Shown: positions 8,560 through 17,618 of the stretch, in pieces | Numbering within the stretch: position 1 is the stretch's first letter | Layout of the letters: the number at the start of each line of letters is the position of its first letter | DNA from: Herbaspirillum sp. RTI4 | GTDB lineage: Bacteria; Pseudomonadota; Gammaproteobacteria; Burkholderiales; Burkholderiaceae_D | Direction of reading: 5' to 3' | DNA length: 64,000 nt | Assembly: GCF_034313965.1 (NCBI RefSeq) | Contig: NZ_JAVIWQ010000002.1 | Coordinates: 3,720,001 to 3,784,000 of the forward strand | Program-made: the position numbers and the translations under genes | The notes under the pieces: model-generated | Told to the model about the DNA's origin: nothing | Seen by the model: the letters and a program-made list of their open reading frames with translations, nothing else | Databases searched by the model: none

Positions 8560-9259
8560 AGAATGGCGAATTGGTTCGTCGCTATATTCAATCGAGCGCA
8601 GCACGGCTCCAGTCTGCGATGATATTGCTCAGAGCCAGCCAGATCAGTTTGGTTGCTGCTTCATCGCTGGGGAAATTTCTTCTGGTCTTGATGATTTTGC
8701 GCAATCGGGCATTGACACTTTTAATCGAATTGGTCGTGTAAATCACCAGCCGCACCGCTGGTGGAAAGGCAAAGAACGGAATCATGTTGCTCCACGCCCG
8801 TCGCCAACTCGCGACGACGGTAGGGAATTTCTGTCCCCACGGGCCACTTTCAAATGCGTTTAATTCGGCTTCAGTCGCCTCGGCGCTCGCGGCCGTATAG
8901 ATGGGCTTGATGGCATCGGCAAGCTGTTTCCGATCTTTCCAGCTGGCGTAGTCGAAGCTATTACGAATCAGATATACGATGCTGGTTTGCAGCGTGGTCG
9001 CTGGATAAATGGAATCAAGGGCTTAGGCCATGCCCTTAAACCAATCGGTAACGGCAATCAGAATGTCGTGGGTGTCGTCGGACAACACTGCCAGAGCAGA
9101 TACACCGCCTTGTTGTGCGCAACGCTGTCCTGGCGAATCTTGACACGCAGCGCGTCGAAGAAAGCCACCGGACACATCGGTTCCAGCGGACGCGATTAAT
9201 AACTGCGATTCATGAATTCCATGTACACGTGATGTAAATGGTAAGCGGCGTCCAATCAC
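8502..9259 (-). pseudogene. IS256-family (mutator) transposase relic
   Basis: Several frames on the minus strand read pieces of one IS256-type transposase, in order: FFDALRVKIRQDSVAHNKAV, LAVLSDDTH joined directly to DILIAVTDWFKGMA, then ALDSIYPATTLQTSIVYLIRN, PWGQKFPTVVASWRRAW, IPFFAFPPAVR with IYTTNSIKSVNARL, FPSDEAATKL, and after one more frameshift NQFAILYEDRFERI. The join after VLSD implies an internal deletion of about 25-30 residues. The N-terminal third is missing and no terminal inverted repeats were found. It is inactive. Confidence 0.85.
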
Positions 9260-9529
9260 CGCCTAGACATCTAACCTCGGATCCACAACGATGGTTTCCG
9301 CTATTTTCTAGTGGGCACCATGGCTTACCTACTGCTCGAAACCAAACTCCCTAAGCGGATCCAAAACGCCATGCCTTTACAGTCACTCAAAAGAAGTCCA
9401 ATCATTTGATTAATAATGATTCCACATATATTTTTGATAAATATTGTCTGACTTTTCTCCTCCCATTTTCTTTGAAATGAAAATAGTTTGGCGCAAGTCT
9501 AAGTGATTCAGCTATCTGCTGAGATTATC
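9260..9529. other. Intergenic region
   Basis: No gene is supported. The left part may still be debris of the IS256 element; the right part (from about 9400) is AT-rich like the GIY-YIG gene that follows. Confidence 0.3.
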
Positions 9530-10243
9530 TTAATTTTCAAATTGTGATGATCGAACTCGAATAAATTCTGAAATTGGCGCATATGAATGGTTCTGGCAGA
9601 ATGTATTTATTTCCGAAATAATTTTGCTTGTCAGATTATTTACTCGATTAATGTTGTCACGACTATGAACATATTCTCGGTTGCAAACTGGCTTAAATTT
9701 CGCCAAAATATATTTTTCAATATCCGAGACTAAACTACTAGCTTCCAATTGATTAAGCCCATCAAATCTTAAAAGAATAAAATCAAATTTTGAAAGGATT
9801 TTAATATTATTATAATTATTAAATTCATTCCAGTTTTCATCAGCAAATCTTACTCGATTCTTAGATGTGACGACCCCAGTATCTCTGAATCGACGTAGAT
9901 CGTGGTCGTAAGTATGTTGGAGACTTTCTCTAAGAGAGTTATTGCCAATCACTTCACCTAAACGCCTCAATTTTTCCTCCGGATTGTTTGACTCACCAAA
10001 ACCAACCCGATATCCTCGCAAAGTAATTGTTTCAATATGCCTCAGCCAGCGATCCACAAAAATATCACCATTCAATGGCTGATATTTTCCAACGTAAATA
10101 ACCTGCGAATTAAAGGAAATAAAATATATTCCGGGTCCTGTTAAATTTTGGCAACACACAAATTTTAAATTGAATGGCGAATTTAAACCTAAAATTTGTT
10201 CGACAGATATAATTTTTTCGATATCAATATTTGATTTTTCCAT
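9530..10243 (-). CDS. GIY-YIG nuclease-superfamily protein
   Basis: A 237-residue protein with a recognisable GIY-YIG core: GIY at 38-40, YVGK at 50-53, an Arg-rich helix DRWLRH (64-69), the conserved Glu in IEKYILAKFKP (Glu176) and Asn188 in VCNRE. The long insert between the first motifs and the Glu resembles restriction-enzyme-like members such as Eco29kI in overall arrangement, though I cannot align it. The gene is markedly AT-rich compared with the chromosome around it, a sign of transfer. No methyltransferase lies next to it. It could be a restriction endonuclease, a homing-type nuclease or an antiphage nuclease. Confidence 0.72.
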   Translation of the reverse strand: MEKSNIDIEKIISVEQILGLNSPFNLKFVCCQNLTGPGIYFISFNSQVIYVGKYQPLNGDIFVDRWLRHIETITLRGYRVGFGESNNPEEKLRRLGEVIGNNSLRESLQHTYDHDLRRFRDTGVVTSKNRVRFADENWNEFNNYNNIKILSKFDFILLRFDGLNQLEASSLVSDIEKYILAKFKPVCNREYVHSRDNINRVNNLTSKIISEINTFCQNHSYAPISEFIRVRSSQFEN

Positions 10244-10723
10244 ATTTCTTTAACGATTCCAGGGTTTTTTTGAACGAAGTTTAATGCACTTAGACTTTTT
10301 TCTATACTTAAAATGCCATATCCTATTTTGATGGATGCAGTGCTGTAAAACCATGATGTTTCTGAATACTTCGCCACGCAGTGCCCAATAGCAAAGGGGA
10401 TAGGTCAATTCCACGAGACGCTGGGTCACCTTACATCAATGTTGGCCCCCAATTAGCTAAGTGGATAACCAAGTCATGCCCGTGAGCGACACCTGCCACG
10501 TCGCAGACCATGGCGATGACATGGTCGATGGCCTGGTTGCTGTGATTGGCACCCAACCACCAACCTGAGCCGCACCTGATTTTGCGGAGGCGCCACACGT
10601 TGATGTGGGCCGCAGTCGAAACGATTGCGTCTGTAGTAGTTCAGACTTCCCTCTGGAGGGGAGCGGTATGCAAACAAATACACTACCATCAAATCATTTC
10701 AAAGGAACCCTGCGGGAGGGTTC
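10244..10723. other. Intergenic region with unassigned open frames
   Basis: A 62-residue minus-strand ORF (10189-10377) overlaps the start of the GIY-YIG gene, and a minus-strand frame near 10450-10640 reads a protein-like but broken segment (RLRKIRCGSGWWLGANH onward). I recognise neither. Composition changes from AT-rich to GC-rich near 10380, so a junction between imported pieces probably lies there. Confidence 0.3.
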
Positions 10724-11742
10724 TCATCGCCTGAATCCTGCTTGCGCTTGGCCTTCCTCGACGATGGTTTGATGCTCTGCCGCCCGAATAACCGGCTGCG
10801 TCGCAACCACGACGGGCATGGCATTCAGAGCAATCTGCATCTGGCGGAACAGGCTACTCACCGATGATGCCAAATAGTCGTCATAACCTACGACATCCAG
10901 CGTTTTGGCGACCGTCGATGAATCGATGAAGCGCCTCATTTGATCTTTGAATTCTGGACTCTTGACGATCTGCGGGATTTGCTGGATCGCACACTCCAAC
11001 AGCACCAAGTAATCCACCACACCATAATCCTTGATCTTGATGACCACGAGCTTCGGAACAAGCTTGGCTTGGCGCGACGCCATCCACGCCAGGTCCCAAA
11101 TATCGCGGTGCCAAATCTTGGCCGAGTCGAGACCCACCTGTCGTCCTTCATTATCCAAAAGCGATGTCGGGAAGGCCAGTATCTTGTCTGCCATAATTTC
11201 ATCAAGCGACTCGGCATTGACTATCACCGTGGGCATGCAGCCCAAGACCTCATAGTTAACTTTTAGCGGGACCAGCTCGCGAGTGTATGCCGGAATATTC
11301 GCGATCTCCAGCTTGATCTTCTGTCTCGGCATTGCAGGATTCTCGGGCGATGTCTGAATCGAAAGCCACCACTTGTCGACTCGGACATGCTTGATCACGC
11401 CCTGGCCCACTTTGGCCGGCTTGTTGTTGAACAAGACTTGCAGGCCGAAACGCTCTCCAATGCGCTTCTCGATGCACTCCTTGATTTTCTGCATACTCTC
11501 GGAGGAGAAATTCACGCCGCCGGCAAAGTCGAGATCCTCGCTGAATCGATCCGATCCACGGCACAAGCGCAGCGAGGTACCGCCTTGGAACACCAGATTT
11601 TTGAGAAGCCCCTCGGCATCCAATGCTTGAAATATCTCATAATGCAGCAGCTCCTTCTCCACTACAGGTCGCATTGCAGACAGCCCCGGATTGGCCATGA
11701 CCAAGTCGACCAGCTCGCAAAATCCTCCGGATCTTCACTCAT
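10724..11742 (-). pseudogene. AbiEii-type nucleotidyltransferase toxin, frameshifted near its start
   Basis: The body is an AbiEii/type IV toxin: FQGGTSLRLCRGSDRFSEDLDF holds the nucleotidyltransferase GGTxLRL and DLD motifs, and ADKILAF follows in the middle. The natural start appears to be the ATG at 11742, which overlaps the antitoxin stop (ATGA). That frame reads MSEDPEDFA, while the next family-like residues LVDLVMANPG are in another frame, so one base is missing near 11714. A shorter product could start from TTG at 11704 or ATG at 11698. In the family the toxin transfers nucleotides, and its antitoxin AbiEi represses the operon. Confidence 0.75.
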
Positions 11743-12236
11743 GCTTCTTCTCCTTGCAACTGGTCTTCGAATTCACTTCGATTGATCATGTTGGCGATGC
11801 GCCCGGCACGCAAGAGGTCGCGGACGGTAGCCTGCTTAGTGGCGATGCGAAGCGGCCTACCCTTGGCCAACATCGTATGCTTGATGATCTCCGCGAGCCC
11901 ACGTTTGGTGTGCGTGAACTCGATTGTCCCGAAAGGGGTGTCAACCACGCCGCTCTTCCCCTGTCGTCATCACGATCATCCGGTTAATCGAAATTTGGGA
12001 GATTACTCTATACTCGGACAGAATCGACTCCAGGCTGACGTAGGAAAGATAGCCTGGACGCAAGGGCTTGGCGATCTCCTCTGCAACCCAGCGGTTTTTG
12101 CTCGTCGCGGCCGGGTCAGATAGAGACCCTTGGTCACCCGCTGCAGAAGGCCGTCGGCAACCATCCGCTGCAATGACTTCTCTGTCACCTTCTCGCCTTC
12201 TTCGGGGAAAATTTTCTCAATGTCGCGCCGAGCCAT
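11739..12236 (-). pseudogene. AbiEi-type antitoxin, two frameshifts
   Basis: Three frames in succession read one AbiEi antitoxin: an N-terminal helix-turn-helix part (KSLQRMVADGLLQRVTKGLY), then after a shift near 12110 the segment YLSYVSLESILSEYRVISQ up to INRMIVMTTGE, then after a second shift near 11955 VVDTPFGTIEFTHTKRG to the end. In an intact system this protein represses the operon and neutralises the AbiEii toxin encoded next. With two frameshifts it is very unlikely to work. Confidence 0.78.
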
Positions 12237-12372
12237 GACATGTACCCCACGCCGATCGAGCTCTGCGAGCTTCCGAATTAGTTAGATTTTCTTCATCAAG
12301 TATTCTGCAACCCGATCTTCAGCTAGAGAATCGGTTGACTTAGTGCAATGCTATGCAAAACCGGATTCAATG

Positions 12373-12420
12373 TTAAGTAATCTATTACCCTATATATTAG
12401 TAGGGCAATAGATTACTTAA
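12373..12420. promoter_or_regulatory. 20-base inverted repeat upstream of the abiE pair
   Basis: Arms at 12373-12392 and 12401-12420 match at 19 of 20 positions around an 8-base AT loop. It lies about 135 bases before the antitoxin start. AbiE operons are usually autorepressed through inverted repeats, so an operator is the likely role; a cruciform or terminator function is the alternative. The repeat is much AT-richer than its flanks. Confidence 0.5.
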
Positions 12421-12666
12421 ATGTCGCACAACACTTCATTATTTGCGCCAACATCTTGGCTATGTTTGGCCTGCTGATGCAGGGGCGAACATTGTTAACC
12501 TCGATTAGGCGATACCGACCCCACTTAAGCCGACAGGCGTGTCAATCAGCAGCAAAGTGGCCGCGGTGTTTTGGACGAACTCAAGTGATGCAAGTGCTGA
12601 GTGTTTAATGTAATCCTCTTGCGCCCTGACAGGAAACTGCACACGTCAAACCGGATAATAGTCAAA
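12421..12666. other. Intergenic region
   Basis: No gene is supported between the inverted repeat and the end of the hsdR relic. No recognisable hsdS or hsdM fragment was seen. Confidence 0.3.
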
Positions 12667-14334
12667 TCAGGTCGCGACAACTGCAATAATGCCAGCATCC
12701 ATTTCTATCACCAACGCTTCCGCTTGACCCAAAAATAATTCATAAGCTGCTGTATCCTCCCAGGCTTGCGTAATCAGATCTTCAAATAAAGTAGAAATCA
12801 GTTTGTAATGTGTGAGGTCTGTGAGCTGGTCGCGGACAATCCGCTGGCGAATGTTGCTGATAATGCCTTGGGCAATCGCATTCTTCGAGAGCAGACCCTT
12901 CGGGTTAAGCTTTTGAGCAATGGCATTCCGAATCCCTATTGAGGGAATCAGTTCCATGAATGCGGTCGAGCGCAGGTCGCCAAGATCAATCGCGGCGTCG
13001 CGCTGAATGTAGAGGTGGATGAGATGGGGCATGTCAGCTTCATAGCTAGGCAGGTCAACTTCAGCGGGATAAAGCTCCGGCTGTTCTCCCAAATGTATTT
13101 TGATCGCGGTCCAGATAGCGCAGTAAAACGCCATCCCTTTCGCAAGGGCCACCACGTCCAGCCTGTCGTACCCGACCTCCTCCAAATTTTGAACAATAGC
13201 GACGTAAGTGCGAAGACAACTGGCCATCGATTGATTGAATACAATTCTCCGGGACTCGGTTTCAAGAAGCGCTTCCTGATGACGCGCATCGCCGCAGAAA
13301 TACAGCAGATACTGCTCGATCTCACGCGGTTCGGGCACCGACTTGCTTGTATGAAGCAGGGCTTTACGAGCGGCGTCAAACTGCGCCCTGCCTTCGGTTT
13401 TCCAATCGAGCAGAGTGACTTTGCCATCGCCCTTGCCGTCGTCCCCATCAAGTTCGGTTGAGGTGCAAACGGTGAAGGATTCGGGCTGTTGGATCCGCTC
13501 CTGTGCCGCCTTCATACCTAAGAATTGATGCAGCCTGGCCTCCTTCTTCTGACCTGCATAAAAGAGGATGAAATGACGGATCAGTTCCAGTAGGCGGTTT
13601 TTTTCAAACATTTGCATCAGTGGTTTGTCCAGCAAAGTGCTACCTGCAAGCGGCTCACAACCGGTCGGGCTTTCTTTCCAGTCGACGAAAAATTTCTCCG
13701 GGGTGCCAATCGTGCCGTAGCGCAGTCCTTGCGTATCACTAGCGCTCACCACTAATTGCACGGTGCTGAAAAAGTGTTTGCTCCTCGCTGTTTTCTGATG
13801 GACGATGAGCTGGCGTATTCCCTCCGTCATCTCTACCGCGCTGCGCTTAAATTCCATCACTACGATGGCGATGCCATTCAAATACATGACCAGGTCAAGT
13901 TGCTGCTCGGGTCTGCCGCACAAGCTGACGTCCTCGGCCACCGCAAAATCGTTATGAAGCGCATTCTGCCAATCGACGAGATGTACCGTTTCATATCCCT
14001 GCCCAGCTGTCATCTGCACTCGAACACCTTCGCGCAGCAGTTGGTAGATGCGTAAGTTGGCTTGATAGACGCTGGTCTCGTCGCCTTCGGCGGTCAAGGC
14101 AGAGCTGTCCGCAGCGACCATCAGCGTTTGCAGGGTGGCCGAAATATGTGCGTCGGAATAGCCTCTTTTTTCCAGGTTTTGACGCAAGTATTCCGGCTCA
14201 ATTGGGCGATTATTATCGCGTGCGCTCCAGTTCCCGAGAGAGTGGTAGCCAAGACCACCAGCCTGCGTCACCGCAGTGAACAGAGCGGCAATGCGGTGCG
14301 GGGTCTTGTACGCTGCGTGGGCTTGCTCGGGCAT
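12667..14334 (-). pseudogene. hsdR: Type I restriction enzyme R subunit (HsdR) lacking the helicase motor
   Basis: The N-terminal half is a good HsdR nuclease domain with D147, E161 and K163 in LDLVMYLNGIAIVVMEFKR, and DTQGLRYGTIGTPEKFF further on. At about residue 281 (near 13490), just after KAAQE where the Walker A motif should follow, the sequence jumps to the C-terminal helical part (EIEQYLLYFCGDA to YELFLGQAEALV). HsdR is normally about 1000 residues; here it is 555, and no helicase motif is left. The frame is kept across the deletion. The start is the ATG at 14334, although the frame is open to 14442. It cannot translocate DNA; residual nuclease function is unlikely. Confidence 0.8.
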
Positions 14335-14546
14335 TGTTGTCTCGCTATCAAATAGAGGTAGATTTTTGTGGGAGGGATTGCCATTTGCATGTAAATTTAG
14401 CCGAACGCGGCCATTCTTTCCGGCCCAACATGGCCGCGGCACAAGCGCTTGTTCTCTCTTGCTATGCCATTGTCATCATTCACGTTGAACGAATGACGCT
14501 CATGATTTTGTAAAACTATTTTGTCGGAATGTCGGGTCAGTTCACA

Positions 14547-15415
14547 TCATCCAGATAAATTTTCATGAGTCATTCTCTCAATCGCGGTCAGTGCGTCTAA
14601 AGCACCTAATGGCAATCCGACATCGCTTTCTCGGGGCACGTCGCATTCGTCAGGATTGATTCGGATTAAATATCCCCCTTGCTGCTGAATAATCCGTTCG
14701 CTGAAATTGCGTACAGTTTTGATTGCCGACCCTGCGCCAATCTCTATCACTACGGGATTCTTCATGGCCTGCCGCCATAGCTGCTGCTGGCTGAATTGCA
14801 CTGCGTTCCTCGCATCATTCCAGGCCCAGTCGTCAAACATCAAGATATTCGGTCGCGCCAGAGCGCCACAATGCATACATACCGGCGCTGCATTTGTTAA
14901 CTGGCAGGTGTCCATATCAAACTCCGGCAAAAATTCGTCTGCACTCCGAATGTCATCGCTGCAGTTAGCGACACATTGCAAAAATGAATAGAACCGTGGC
15001 ACTCGTGCACCCGATCTGGATCGAACCCTGCCCTCTGAAAATGACCATCAACATTACTGGTAAATACGCCATATCCTCCCACTATTTTTTCACCCAAGGT
15101 CCGCAAAATATCGAAACCGACGTGGGGGCGGGTTTGCCGGTAAAGCGCCAGACGATGACCATAAAAGCCCCAAGCACGGATAGGTGCCGATTGAAATGAA
15201 CGACCAGAAGCCGCCGCATAAAAATCGATGCCTGATTTCTCCAATGCAGGGTAGGCCTTCCAAAACCCATTTTTGCCACGAAAATCGGGCAGTCCGGAAT
15301 CGATGCCCATGCCAGCGCCGGCAGCGATAATCAAACTGTCAGCCTGTCCGATCAATTTGACTGCCCGCCGGAGTTGTCCATCCAATTCTTGAACTGGCAT
15401 AAAAGATATTTCCAT
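14547..15415 (-). pseudogene. Sir2-family NAD-dependent deacylase, one frameshift in a T-run
   Basis: The 5' frame reads the sirtuin NAD site (GAGMGIDSGLPDFRG), TSNVDGHFQRAGF and ECHGSIHF. The 3' frame continues LQCVANC, PVCMHCGALARPNILMF and VVIEIGAGSA. They meet at a run of five T on the coding strand (about 14982-14986); one more T would restore a protein of about 290 residues with four Cys for zinc (LQCxxxC, VCMHCG). It may be a recent mutation, a phase-variable tract or a sequencing error. Sirtuins deacylate proteins; in defence islands Sir2 domains often deplete NAD. It stands between the HsdR relic and the duplicated-domain gene. Confidence 0.75.
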
Positions 15416-15510
15416 TCTCGGAAATAATTCCCGACCTGAATGTATGACGGAACAGCAGTTACCACGCGCTACTTGGATGCAAGTGCCACCAGAGACGATC
15501 TGCCAAATCT

Positions 15511-15639
15511 ATGCACACACGCATCAAGGTGCTGGTCTGCGACCGCTTCTGCATTTGGCTGGCAGCTCGCCGACTCAACAAGGGCCGCTTTGTCTGGGGC
15601 AATGACCGCTTGAATACGCCGATGCTGATTTGGGGATAG
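15511..15639 (+). pseudogene. IS66-family TnpB (Orf2) relic
   Basis: A 42-residue frame reads RIKVLVCDRFCIWLAARRL then NKGRFVW, the core signature of IS66 accessory protein TnpB, and soon stops at 15637-15639. Only this part remains. It shows that an IS66 element once lay here too; the TnpC piece at 7557 may come from the same or another copy. Confidence 0.75.
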
Positions 15640-15865
15640 GGGTAATCAGCACGGTCACTCACTTTACATTGGGATACTTTGAAGGGGGAAGGTTAAATGA
15701 GGCAAGGTGCTAGAAAATGTAAAAATAATGCTGAAAATTTCCCAGCGAGGGTTCAACTCGGGGCCTAGTTCCTTCACTGTACTTTATGGCTTTGATTTAT
15801 CAGGCGATTGATTTTTTCAGCGGAGGGCGACGGTTTTTTTATCTTTGCTACCCTCCCCCACTTTT

Positions 15866-16738
15866 TTATTGATCCACCATTTCTGCCCATGCTAAAGGCG
15901 TAACGTCCAATGCCCGATTCTTCCATATTTCGTGAATGCGAAGCACCTCGTCTACGATAACAATGGCCAATTCTTGTTGCGTAATTTGTGGTTTGGCCGC
16001 CACCGCATCGGCCCCCGCATTAGTGGCCAATTTCCACAGATCTAAATCTGCGGAAGAATCCGCCGTCACAATTCTTTCTATTTCTTTGTACATGCGTCCA
16101 AGCTCTTTTGCATGGACGGTGGACAAGATGGCGTCTACCCCGACGCGATCGGCGAATGCCTCTTGCGTCGGCTGATCGACTGAAATAAGCATCGCACCCG
16201 CTCGCGTCCAACTCTGTCCCGTGAACGCAGAATGGACACGAAATGAACGCTCGCCATTTTGCAATTCCATTTTATAGTTTTTGATATTTTCAACACTTTC
16301 TATGCAGTGTGCTTTAGCCCTGTTAGTCCATCTTTTATGTATGCGAATAACCTCGTCTATGATCACTACTGCCAATTCACTTCTTGAAATTTCGGGATCG
16401 GCAGCCACTGCATTTGCGCCTGCCTCAGTGGCCTTACCCCACATTTCATATTTACTAAAATAATTTTCAGCAGTTATTTTTATAATCAACTTATATAGTC
16501 GTCCGATTCCCCGTGCATGCTGGGTACATAAGATAGCGTCTTCGCCCACGCGATGTGCGAATTGATCCTGCGTCTCTTGATCTGACGATATCACCATCGC
16601 ATCTGCCCCACCCCAACTTTGACCGCGGCGGTGGTCGAACACCAATAAGAAACGTTCGTCCTGCAGCACAGACACTTTCAGAATTTCTAGTTGCGCAATG
16701 CTTTCCATGCAGGTAGTTACGAATTCCACTGTACACAT
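15866..16738 (-). CDS. Protein of two tandem copies of an unrecognised 135-residue domain
   Basis: This intact 290-residue protein is an internal duplication. Residues 12-141 and 147-276 align without a gap at a constant offset of 135; over residues 39-141 I count 58 of 103 identities. Shared blocks are GQSW, AM.IS.DQ.TQ, RVG.DAIL, HA...GR.YK, AGA.AVAA.P.I, ELA.VI.DEV.RIH and W.NRA. No signal peptide or membrane segment is seen and it looks alpha-helical and cytoplasmic. I do not recognise the domain. It is the one unbroken large gene among the wrecks of AbiE, HsdR, Sir2 and RloB. The start at 16738 has GAAGAAGG close upstream; Met11 is an alternative. Confidence 0.75.
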   Translation of the reverse strand: MCTVEFVTTCMESIAQLEILKVSVLQDERFLLVFDHRRGQSWGGADAMVISSDQETQDQFAHRVGEDAILCTQHARGIGRLYKLIIKITAENYFSKYEMWGKATEAGANAVAADPEISRSELAVVIIDEVIRIHKRWTNRAKAHCIESVENIKNYKMELQNGERSFRVHSAFTGQSWTRAGAMLISVDQPTQEAFADRVGVDAILSTVHAKELGRMYKEIERIVTADSSADLDLWKLATNAGADAVAAKPQITQQELAIVIVDEVLRIHEIWKNRALDVTPLAWAEMVDQ

Positions 16739-16852
16739 CCCTTCTTCTATGAATCGTGATAAATGCGGGTGGTGCGCCGCTGACTTTATCTTCAGCGGCG
16801 AAGGGACTGTAACAGTACCACCAAGCCAGCAACGGCGGTAAATGGTGCGGGG

Positions 16853-17002
16853 TCAGTAAGTGGCACGAATTTCACGAAAGTAATTCGGCTCTGTCTTGCT
16901 GCCTTCAGAGACGATCAGAATGCGGTGGTAACTTGCGCGCCGTCCTTGCTTACGTTCAAGCTGTTTTTGTTGCCGCTCTTTTGGGGATTGATCACGGGCC
17001 AT
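16853..17002 (-). pseudogene. RloB-like protein, N-terminal stub
   Basis: A 49-residue remnant starting at ATG 17002 reads a basic leader followed by HRILIVSEGSKTEPNYFRE, the characteristic start of RloB proteins, then stops at RATY. RloB is usually about 200 residues and is found in restriction and defence loci, often beside the ATPase RloA. Everything after the first strand-helix unit is lost, and the sequence beyond the stop does not continue the family. Confidence 0.7.
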
Positions 17003-17148
17003 CAGTGTTTCAACCCTCAGGTATCTCCTGCGAGATTTGTCGGTTTTACTGCTCACATCCGCACGCTGGGCGACCAACAACAAACGCCGCTGAAGCATCC
17101 CTTTAGGAATAATCCGCAAACGCTTGTCGAACTTTACCGATCCACATA

Positions 17149-17168
17149 TACTGTGTTTTTGTACAGTA
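17149..17168 (+). promoter_or_regulatory. LexA (SOS) box of umuDC
   Basis: TACTGTGTTTTTGTACAGTA has the CTGT-N8-ACAG core of the LexA operator in perfect form, centred about 17 bases before the umuD ATG at 17175. It predicts induction of umuDC by DNA damage. Confidence 0.88.
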
Positions 17169-17174
17169 TAAATT

Positions 17175-17600
17175 ATGGATATCCCTCGTCCTCTTTCGTC
17201 TTTCCCCTTGGCGCTGACCTTGTTCGATGCCGCCGTTTGCGCCGGTTTTCCTTCGCCGGCGGCCGACTTTGCGCAGCAACGCATCAATCTGAACGACTAC
17301 TTGCTGCTGAACGAACAGGCGTCCTTCATGTTTCGTGTCAGTGGCGATTCCATGTGTGGCATTGGCATTTATAGCGGCGATATCCTGATTGTTGATCGCT
17401 CCATCGTATCTGCGCATAACCATATCGTGCTGGCCATCGTCGATGAGGAATTCACGGTCAAGCGTCTGTTCCGCCGTGGCGCGGTGTTGAAGTTGTTGCC
17501 AGAGAACCCGGCCTTCTCCGCCATCGAATTCAAAGAAGGGCAGGAACTTCGTATTTGGGGTGTGGTGACCTTCAACTTGCACCGGCTCTTGAATGTGTGA
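17175..17600 (+). CDS. umuD: UmuD-like DNA polymerase V subunit / self-cleaving peptidase
   Basis: A 141-residue LexA-fold S24 peptidase. The autocleavage site is the Ala23-Gly24 bond in VCAGFPSPA. The catalytic Ser59 lies in SGDSMCG and Lys96 in FTVKRLF. After RecA-stimulated self-cleavage, UmuD' joins UmuC to form the translesion polymerase. The LexA box lies directly upstream and umuC follows 18 bases after the stop, so the two form one SOS operon. Everything needed for function is present. Confidence 0.93.
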   Translation: MDIPRPLSSFPLALTLFDAAVCAGFPSPAADFAQQRINLNDYLLLNEQASFMFRVSGDSMCGIGIYSGDILIVDRSIVSAHNHIVLAIVDEEFTVKRLFRRGAVLKLLPENPAFSAIEFKEGQELRIWGVVTFNLHRLLNV

Positions 17601-17618
17601 GGGAAAGCTCAGGACGCC

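Noticed and set aside
12421..12477. Short plus-strand frame beginning directly after the inverted repeat
   Set aside because: Only 18 codons, no ribosome-binding site, no likeness to a known leader peptide.
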